A program made the translations under genes and the position numbers. Below the pieces are notes generated by a model, which saw nothing but the letters and a program-made list of their open reading frames with translations, was not told the DNA's origin and ran no database searches. Below, piece by piece: positions 56,793 to 64,000 of a stretch of DNA of 64,000 nt. The DNA lies in NCBI GenBank assembly GCA_947095535.1, contig OX352772.1, positions 147,812,568 through 147,876,567 on the forward strand. Reading direction: 5' to 3'. The DNA is from Poecilobothrus nobilitatus. Taxonomy: Eukaryota > Arthropoda > Insecta > Diptera > Dolichopodidae. The stretch's first letter is position 1. Every line of letters starts with the position of its first letter.

Positions 56793-57989
56793 TTAAATAA
56801 TATCTTGTTTATTTATCCATGAATCATGTTTTTTTATCAAAGCCAAGCCACCTAACTAAAACTTGATTTGCTTTTTTTCTTATTATTTTTTCTACAAGGT
56901 AAACATTAGGAAGTTTAAAAGATTTAAGTTCAGGTTCATAAAAACTGCATTTTATTGATTTTTGTGTGTAGTCAAGTAAATTGCATGTTATTGGATCAGT
57001 TATTTTTATTTTCGCTATGTATAAATTTCTGTTGACCTATTAGGTTAATAACCTTTTGCAAATATACCTTTAAATTTACTTATACGAACAAAATCTCCAA
57101 CTTTGTATTTTACTTTTCGGAGTATTCCGAAAATAAATTTAAATTATAATAAATTATTTAATTTATTGTAGATAGTTTTTAATAACAATTTCTAAGTTTT
57201 CTTTGTAACCTTTTTAGATGGAAGTTTAATTGTATGATGATATGTTGAGTTATATTTTTCTATTAGCGATGGCAGAATAGTTAACCATTTATATGTGCCT
57301 TGTAAATTGAATTGTTTCCACATCGTGTTTTTTAGGATACGATTAAAACGTTCTACAATTGATGCTTTTAGTTCTGAATATGCATAATGGTGAATTTTAT
57401 TTTTCCTCATTAGATTTTTTTTTGTTGAAAAATTCCCTACCTTGATCAGATTGTAAATTTTTTTGTTTTTTACCAGCACGCTTAAAAATATTTTTCATTG
57501 CGGTTAAAACATTATCATCGGTTTTGTTTTTAACCGGTTCAGCATACGCAAATTTGGAAAATGTATCAATAACTGTTAATAAAATATTTATATCCCTTAT
57601 TGAATTTTGCATATGGAATCATTTCAACCAAATGAATTTGCCAAGTATCATTTAAACCCTTTTGAATAAATTTTCTTCTTGTAAATTTTCTTCTAGCACC
57701 TCTATTAATTTCTGATACAACTTGTAACCTTGACATTATTCTCGTACCATTTAATTAAATTCTCTAAAGTGAATCTATAATTTTTTATTGTATGACATTC
57801 ACATGTGTCTGGTCCAGAAGTAGAATTATCATATGCCCATGGACAAAGGGCAAAATGAGTACCATAAATTGAAGTGTACTTATTTACTAAAGAACAATTT
57901 TTAATGTGTTTAAATAGATGTAATATTAGTTTCTTATGATCATCTAATAAGACGGAGGAATATATATTTAAGAACTCCTCTAATTCCAT
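56793..57989 (-). pseudogene. Integrase of a third Polinton, broken
   Basis: Minus strand. From ATG 57989 a 95-codon ORF with CPWAY and CECHTI may be the N-terminal part or a separate gene. It is followed in other frames by RRKFIQKGLNDTW, LLTVIDTFSKFAYAEPV (first Asp), LQSDQGREFF (second Asp), then ELKASIVERFNRILK (catalytic Glu). All three catalytic residues are present. After another shift, YKVGDFVRI and a C-terminal chromodomain (VYLVEKIIRKK ... VRWLGFDKK) end at 56793. At least four frame changes. It is a cousin of the integrase at 31.6-32.5 kb but retains more of the N-terminal region. Confidence 0.84.
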
Positions 57990-58085
57990 AATTCAAAATG
58001 AATGTACCAAGAATATGTTCTCTGCTTTTATATTAACTTTCAATTTGTATTTTAAATTCAGTTTCTTATTAGACACAGATCAAAA

Positions 58086-58672
58086 ATGATTAATTTTATT
58101 CATCCATTTACAATGATGATAGCAGAACCATTTGGATTTGGAAAAACAACATTTGTGTGTAATTTAATTGAAAATATTAACACATTGATTTACCCGAAAA
58201 TTGAAACAATAAAATGGTGTAAACCAGAAATTTCTGCTATTCCGAACAATATAGATTTTCCTGATATAGAATTTTATACCAGTATTTCGAAAGAGTTTAG
58301 TGAGAATGAAAATAGACCTACTTTAATTGTTTTAGATGACTTAATGTTAGATTCTGCAAATAAACAAATATGCGAACTTTTTATTAAAGGTTCGCACCAT
58401 CGTAATTTATCTATTGTATTGTTAACGCAAAACGTTTTAATATACACATTAAATGGTAAATATTTAAAACCTTCAAAAACCCTCGAGACAAATCGCAGAT
58501 TTTTCCTCTTGCTAGACTACTATATCCAGAAAATATAAAGGATTTCTTGATAGTATATAATGAATCAACATCAAAACCACATGGTTATATTGTGTTGGAT
58601 TTAACACAAGACATTAATGACTTATTTCGTATTAGAACTAATATTTTTTCAAAAGAATATTGTATAAGTTAA
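58086..58672 (+). pseudogene. Packaging ATPase of the third Polinton, broken
   Basis: ATG at 58086, divergent from the integrase with only 96 bases between starts. Walker A reads EPFGFGKTT, so the first glycine of the P-loop is replaced by Glu. Walker B is LIVLDDLM, followed by KGSHHRNLSIVLLTQNVL. A frame change near 58490 leads to YIVLDLTQDINDLFRIRTNIF and a stop at 58670-58672. In the complete Polinton, integrase and ATPase are far apart, so this is a rearranged or different subfamily. Confidence 0.88.
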
Positions 58673-58708
58673 CAACAGCCAAAATTAGTTAACAACAGCC
58701 AAAATTAT
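58669..58708. repeat. 20-bp direct repeat, possible start of the LTR region
   Basis: gttaacaacagccaaaatta occurs twice back to back (58669-58688, 58689-58708) at the end of the ATPase relic. It could be a slippage duplication or the edge of the retrotransposon that follows. Confidence 0.6.
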
Positions 58709-59073
58709 AAATTAAATTTCCAACGCATCATATTACGATTTCACAATTTTTATTTAAATATTTTTAATAATAACATTTAACTGTCAAATCATCAAAATTA
58801 ACCTGGGAAATTGGTTCAACACTATTTCTCAACATCAAAGTCACGCGTAATCAACATATGTTTGAGTCAGCATAATGCAGGTAGAACAATGCAATCAATG
58901 TAAAATTCTGATTATAAAAAATCAATTACAAAAGTAACTTCAAACAATAAAGTTGTGTTTTAAAAAAATAAATCAAATTGTGTTAATTTATTTTTGTTTA
59001 AATAATTTTATCAAATCTTTTTATTAAATTTTTAAAATAATTTTTTTGGTTACTTGGAATAGAATTTTATAAC
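58709..59073 (+). promoter_or_regulatory. Putative 5' LTR region
   Basis: Inferred from the primer-binding site that directly follows. A TATA-like ttataaaaaa near 58913 and an aataaa near 58946 are compatible with LTR promoter and polyadenylation signals. Exact start not determined. Confidence 0.5.
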
Positions 59074-59091
59074 TGGCGCCCGAGCAGGGAC
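59074..59091 (+). other. Primer-binding site, lysine-tRNA type
   Basis: tggcgcccgagcagggac differs by one base from the 18-base site complementary to the 3' end of tRNA-Lys(3) used by lentiviruses and some insect gypsy elements. It directly follows the probable LTR end. Confidence 0.85.
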
Positions 59092-61033
59092 CATTAGTGT
59101 TGTGAAAGTGAATAGTAAATAGCTACCAGAAAGAAATTAATTGAAAAAAATTGTCATATAAAAATAAAACAATCATTAAAATAGAAATTAATTAAAATTA
59201 ATTTATCATACAAAAAGAAAAAAATTAAGAACTATTTATAAACTATTTAGAAAATAAAAAACTATTATTGTAAAAATTTGAAATAAAAAACTATTAGTGA
59301 AAGGAAAAAAATTTTTTTAAAATACTTTCTTATAAAACTGTTCACATTGAAAAATAAAGAAGAAAAAAAAGGAACGAGAAGATATCAATAATTCTTTCAA
59401 AGAGTACCGTTTACAAACAAATATTCCTTTTCAACACGAGCAGCAAGTAGCTGAAGGAGTACTTAAAATCCGAAAGCGAAGTTGAGTTACCTAAAGGATT
59501 AGGAAACGAGGCCCCCGAGTAGCATCCCAGCAAAAAGGAGCTGTCACATAAGGAATAATCAAAACCAAAAAGTGTTGGCAGCAGCCGCCTAGTCCGGTAA
59601 CATCAAAAGACTGCAAATGGTTCTACTAATGCAATTCCAAGTCGCCACGTTTATATTGCTTAGAATTTGCATGAATTTAACCACAATTTATTGCAAATTC
59701 AGATAAATATCCTCATCTGTAAGGAGAAAAAGTTAATATAAAAAAAGAAAAAATACTTATTATACGAATTAAAACTAAAAATTACATTTTGTTTCATTTT
59801 TCAATTGCTGTGACTCAAGCCTACTCTTCGATACCTAAGATGAGGCTGCCTTAGGCACAGCAAATCTAAGAAATTAATCAATTTGAAAGAAATCAAATTA
59901 AATCAATTAAAATAAGCAATTCAAATAAAAATATCTACGAATCACAAAAACAAAAAATTAATAATAGTCATATGTCTAGACATACAAAATAACTGGCCAG
60001 TAAATTAAATAAAATAAAAATTGAATAAAAGAAAAATTAAATATAAAAATCTAAATAAAATAAAACAATTAAATTTAAAGCTAATTTATATTAAAATAAG
60101 AAAGAAATTAACATAAACTTTTTATTGAAATAAATATTTGTTAATAAAAATTATTATAAAAAACTTTTTTTTGGTAAATTTGAAATATAATTATTTTTAT
60201 GTTTAACTTTAAATAATTTTCTAATTGTAATTTAAAAACTTTAATTGTTCTTAATTGTAATAAAACCAAAAAATTAAGGAAAAACTTAAATCTAATATAA
60301 AATTTTAGAATATTTGATTGATTTACTTAAATTTTAAATATTTTGGGATTTCATTAAAATATTTTAAATAAATAAATTTTTAGTATTTAAGGCTTTATTA
60401 AATTTTATTTTAAGAATTGGTTAAAAATTATTTTTATTTTTTTTTCTCGAATAAGAAATATTTTTTTACTATTTTAAGCTTTTGTAAAAATTTTTATTTC
60501 ACTTTCTTAAATATAAATAAATATTTTAGGATTTTATTAAAATTTTCCGAGCATTGGATTTTCATGGTTTGTTAACATTATACAAATAAATATTTTAAAT
60601 ATCGAATAAAAAAATAAAGAAAATATTAAATTAAAATAAATAAATTTTTATAGAAGTTAAAACATTTTTTTATATAATTATCAAAAATTGTAAGTACGAC
60701 TGAGAGCAAGCAAGAATTTTTCTCTGAAAGAAATTTTTTTTTTCAAGCATCTTCACCCAGGATTTACTTTTACATTTCCAAATTTTTTTTTATTTATTAT
60801 TAAATTTTTATTATCTAAGTACTAAAAATTTTTAATATAATATTCATAATTAACGTTCAGTAGGTTGCAAAAGACTAAATAAAATCACAGGTAATCTCGC
60901 ATCTTATATCAGATATTGGTTAAACCTCTTTTTAAGATTTTTGTTTTTTTTATCTTGGCTTTACTTTGATCACAACCTTTCTCGTTATTTCTTTTCTTTC
61001 GAATAATTTTATTTTTTAAATAAGTAAACAAAA
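59092..61033 (+). other. Long non-coding leader between primer-binding site and gag
   Basis: About 1.94 kb, very A-rich, with a G+C-richer block at about 59395-59650 (words such as gaggcccccgagtagcatcc). No ORF of note. It presumably holds packaging and translation-control signals. Confidence 0.65.
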
Positions 61034-62485
61034 ATGAATCAAGAGGGAGCAACTCCGTTTGTCATGTCATCTACTCCAGAAAATTTAAACCCAAATCTGA
61101 GTCCAATAAGAGAAAATAGACATGATGAAAATTTTAGTGAATCAATCAGAGAGATGATTCAATACGAGGCTAGAAAACTAGTAAGAGAAGGCTACCACCA
61201 AAGGTTACAACAGGAGGTAATAGAGGAAGAAGAACAAATAGAACAGGGGGCTTATATTCATCCTGACGACAATCTTGACGGCATAGACAAAGTTCCAAAC
61301 ATCATAAGGGAAATAGATGTTTTCTCTGGAGAAGTTAGATCATATGCGTCTTGGAAGAAAGGAGTAGAGGAATTACTAAGAATCTACGATCATCTAAAAG
61401 GGACATCCAGATATTATGGTATACTTAGAACCATAAGAAATAAAATTAAGGGCGATGCAAACACAACATTAGAAGCATATAACACCCCTTTAAATTGGAA
61501 TTATATCGTGAAGTATTTGAATCGACATTATGCCGACAAGAGAAGTATGAGGACATTAGAGAACCAGCTAACGATGATGACACAAGGAAATCAATCAATT
61601 GAAGAATTCTACAAGCAGGTCCATAGGCAACTCAACCTAATATTGGAAAAAGTAAATTCAATGGAATTGCCAAGTGATGCCGTGATTGCAATAGCCCAAA
61701 CTCACAGAAATAGAGCATTAGATGCATTCATTAATGGACTGAAGGGGGAACTATCGTCAGTATTAATGGACGTGAAAGAGCCTAGCGACTTACCGAAAGC
61801 TTTGGAATTAGCTCTGAAAGTAGAAAACAGGCTTAAAAGGAAACAAAGCCTCGCAAGCAAACATACTGACACTGCGAAAATACAAGAAGGTGGCCAAAAG
61901 TTACCACCACCAATACGTTCAGATGAACTTGCATCCAGAAGAGTAAGTTTTCAAAACAAGAATAGGTCTCAACAACGATCATACAGCAACCAACCATTTT
62001 ATAATAACCGGCAACCCTATAACCAACGATTTTACAACAACCGGCAACCCTACAATAATCAATTTCAACCTTACAATAACCATCAACCTTATAACAACCA
62101 ATCAAATCCTAACATCCGACAAAGCTTTAATAATCAATCAAATTATCATTGGAAAAATAATTTTAGAAATTATCAACACAATATGGAGAAATCAAATGTC
62201 CCGAATAATCAGCACCAAACCATCGTGCCATATCAAACGCAAAAAAATGAACCAAAGTCGCAACAATCTCGGTATACGTACAATCCAAGCAACCCACAGC
62301 CCAACAACAGATCATCATTTCATCAAAACAACAAAAGATCCTTCCAAAGTATTAACCATATGGAAACAAAACCAAAGAAAAAATTTCAGAGAAACCAAGA
62401 TAATGAGAAGCAACCGTTAGTTCATGGTCAAGATTCAACAGGACATGGTAATTACAATGGCGATGAATATCCTTTTTTAGATTAA
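61034..62485 (+). CDS. gag: Gag of the Ty3/gypsy retrotransposon, intact
   Basis: A 483-codon ORF, ATG at 61034. The capsid-like part (residues ~95-270) shows FSGEVRSYASWKKGVEELL, YYGILRTIRNKIKG, YADKRSMRTLENQL and IEEFYKQVHRQL, typical of insect Ty3/gypsy Gag. The C-terminal third is unusual: it has no CCHC knuckle but is rich in Asn, Gln, Tyr and Arg, with repeated PYNN/FYNN words (about 61995-62120) and further Asn/Gln-rich text. It probably binds RNA through basic and aromatic residues. The ORF ends TAA at 62483-62485, three bases after a slippery heptamer. Intact over its length, so the element may be young. Confidence 0.9.
   Translation: MNQEGATPFVMSSTPENLNPNLSPIRENRHDENFSESIREMIQYEARKLVREGYHQRLQQEVIEEEEQIEQGAYIHPDDNLDGIDKVPNIIREIDVFSGEVRSYASWKKGVEELLRIYDHLKGTSRYYGILRTIRNKIKGDANTTLEAYNTPLNWNYIVKYLNRHYADKRSMRTLENQLTMMTQGNQSIEEFYKQVHRQLNLILEKVNSMELPSDAVIAIAQTHRNRALDAFINGLKGELSSVLMDVKEPSDLPKALELALKVENRLKRKQSLASKHTDTAKIQEGGQKLPPPIRSDELASRRVSFQNKNRSQQRSYSNQPFYNNRQPYNQRFYNNRQPYNNQFQPYNNHQPYNNQSNPNIRQSFNNQSNYHWKNNFRNYQHNMEKSNVPNNQHQTIVPYQTQKNEPKSQQSRYTYNPSNPQPNNRSSFHQNNKRSFQSINHMETKPKKKFQRNQDNEKQPLVHGQDSTGHGNYNGDEYPFLD
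62473..62479 (+). promoter_or_regulatory. -1 ribosomal frameshift heptamer T TTT TTA
   Basis: In the gag frame the bases read T TTT TTA, a canonical X XXY YYZ slippery site. It is followed by GAT and the gag stop. A -1 slip here continues in the pol frame (aga tta aaa tgt), which is open to the window end. The stimulatory structure downstream was not evaluated. Confidence 0.85.
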
Positions 62486-64000
62486 AATGTTCCTCACTTC
62501 CATATATAGAACGCTTTGCAGGGAATGGGGAACAAATAAAAATTTTAATAGACACCGGCTCAAACAAGAACTACATCCATCCTAAATTCATAAAAAATCC
62601 AATACCTAATAACAACATATTTTACGCGAACTCCATTGGTGGTGACATAAAGATCACCCATCACGCTGAGATTGATTTCTTTAAAAATGGAATGCCGAAA
62701 ATAAAATTTCATTTACTACCAAATTTAGATTCTTTTGATGGTATAATCGGAAACGATACACTCAAAACACTTAAAGCAGTTATTCATACAGATAAAGGAT
62801 ACCTTGAACTCGCAGATAACGTTAGAATTCCACTTAAACAACAAATATCAGAATTTATCAACAGAATTGAACTGAGAACCAGCCATTTGACTAGAGAAGA
62901 ACGAGATAAACTAGGCAGTCTAGTCAATAAGTTCACAAATTTATTTGCGGACCCAAATGAGAAACTGACCTATACTACTAGAGTTGTAGCCGAAATCCGA
63001 ACAACAACAGCGGAACCAGTGTATTCTAAATCATACCCGTATCCGATGGCATTAAAATCCGAAATAGATGAACAGATTAAGCAACTTTTGGAAGATGGGA
63101 TAATAAAACAATCCAGATCACCATACAACTCACCGGTTTGGATTGTTCCCAAAAAAGAGGATGCTTCAGGAAAAAAGAAGTATCGAATGGTAGTTGATTA
63201 TCGGAAGCTGAACAAGATTACTATTGCAGACAAATACCCAATTCCCGAGATAAACGAAGTTCTCTCAAATTTAGGAAAAAATCATCTGTTCTCGGTAATT
63301 GATTTGAAGAGTGGATTTCACCAGATACCGTTGAAATCAAGCGATGTTGAAAAAACAGCCTTCTCCGTGAATAATGGAAAGTACGAATTCAACAGGCTAC
63401 CGTTTGGATTGAAAAATGCACCTTCAATAGTCCAAAGAGCCCTAGATGACATCCTTAGGGAACATATTGGAAAATGTTGTTATGTCTATATAGACGACAT
63501 AATAATCTTTGGCAAGGATAAGGAAAGTCACTTCCAAAATCTGGAAAAGATATTTACTACACTTGAATCAGCTAACATGAAGGTACAACTGGATAAAAGC
63601 GAATTTTTACGAAATGAAGTTGAATTCTTAGGGTTTATCATTTCGGCAGAAGGAATAAAAACTAACCCAAAGAAAGTACAGACGATTTGCGATATGCCCT
63701 TACCGAAAACTTTAAAGGATTTACGTTCATTTTTAGGTATGTCAGGATACTACAGGTTTATCTGTGACTTTACTAAGATCGCAAAACCCCTGACATCCCT
63801 TTTAAGAGGGGAGGGAGGACGTGTGTCCAAAGCACAATCGAAAAATACTCCAATCACATTGAACAACGAGGCCGAAAAAGCCTTTCTCGAACTGAAAAAT
63901 TCATTAATATCAGAAGATGTCATCCTGAAATATCCTGATTTCGATAGAGAATTCGAATTAACTACTGATGCCTCTAACTATGCGATTGGAGAAGTGTTGT
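62479..64000 (+). CDS. pol: Pol of the Ty3/gypsy retrotransposon (protease, RT, RNase H start), partial
   Basis: Read by -1 frameshift from gag; no stop to the last base. Protease active site ILIDTGSN (DTG at 62551-62559). RT: SPYNSPVWIVPKK, MVVDYRKLNK, DLKSGFHQIPL (first catalytic Asp), FGLKNAP, and YIDD at 63487-63498. The tether has FLGMSGYYRFI and the RNase H domain begins with FELTTDASNYAIGEVL at the window edge. All catalytic residues seen are intact. RNase H remainder, integrase and 3' LTR lie outside. Family Ty3/gypsy is sure; the Osvaldo/mdg3 neighbourhood is a guess from the lysine primer and the Gag type. Confidence 0.92.

Larger units (their letters stand above)
58709..64000 (+). 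mobile_element. Ty3/gypsy LTR retrotransposon, 5' part (runs off the window)
   Basis: Components in order: 5' LTR (start uncertain, ends about 59073), primer-binding site, ~1.9-kb leader, gag, -1 frameshift site, pol open to the last base. There are no stops in gag or pol as seen here. It inserted next to the third Polinton relic. The left boundary given is approximate because the 3' LTR is outside the window. Confidence 0.8.

Noticed and set aside
1..64000. Host protein-coding gene
   Set aside because: All protein signals I could interpret belong to mobile elements; no intron-bearing or conserved cellular gene was recognised. A short exon in A+T-rich stretches cannot be excluded by eye.

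Overview
This window looks like transposon-packed heterochromatin of an insect, most likely a higher fly. The bases are strongly A+T-rich, and I found no host protein gene, rRNA or functional tRNA. Almost every coding trace is a transposable element, most of them broken by frameshifts, stops and later insertions. The fly assignment rests on DINE-1/HINE-like non-autonomous Helentrons with TCCG tracts, errantivirus-like (env-bearing gypsy) relics and Jockey/CR1-like LINEs. It is an inference.

Layout. 1-2.3 kb: LINE ORF2 relic. 3.1-4.4 kb: diverged Helentron-type repeat with a doubled ~490-bp block. 5.7-9.4 kb: second LINE (ORF1 and ORF2). 9.4-11.1 kb: HINE family 1, copy 1. 11.1-13.0 kb: segment bounded by ~49-bp inverted repeats, holding a LINE RNase H relic. 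13.0-15.2 kb: errantivirus-like pol relic (minus). 16.5-18.6 kb: Jockey-like LINE (minus). 19.0-21.6 kb: two head-to-tail Helentron-like elements full of ~142- to 150-bp tandem units. 21.6-22.8 kb: PolB relic. 22.8-23.2 kb: foldback. 23.5-24.8 kb: Jockey-like LINE with only two stops in its RT. 24.8-25.2 kb: Polinton end relic. 25.2-26.5 kb: gypsy relic.

27,075-41,791 is the centrepiece: a structurally complete 14.7-kb Polinton/Maverick. It has ~490-bp terminal inverted repeats, AG...CT ends and a 6-bp AATATT target duplication. On the plus strand it carries PolB and a chromodomain integrase. On the minus strand it carries a compact virion module: packaging ATPase, conserved basic protein, penton-like minor capsid protein, small glycine-rich/basic protein, double-jelly-roll major capsid protein, an unknown protein, an adenain-type protease and another unknown protein. 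Most genes are damaged; the penton-like gene and two small ORFs are intact.

42.5-44.0 kb: P-element/THAP9-type transposase relic. 45.3-47.1 kb: Helentron-related ~307-bp higher-order repeats. 47.4-48.9 kb: HINE copy 2. 50.4-55.1 kb: second errantivirus (pol and env, minus) carrying a nested HINE (copy 3) inside integrase and a tRNA-headed SINE-like repeat inside env. 55.9-56.4 kb: LINE endonuclease relic. 56.8-58.7 kb: a third Polinton relic with divergent integrase and ATPase. 58.7-64.0 kb: the youngest-looking element, a Ty3/gypsy retrotransposon with a lysine-type primer-binding site, ~1.9-kb leader, intact gag, a T TTT TTA -1 frameshift heptamer and an open pol that runs off the window.
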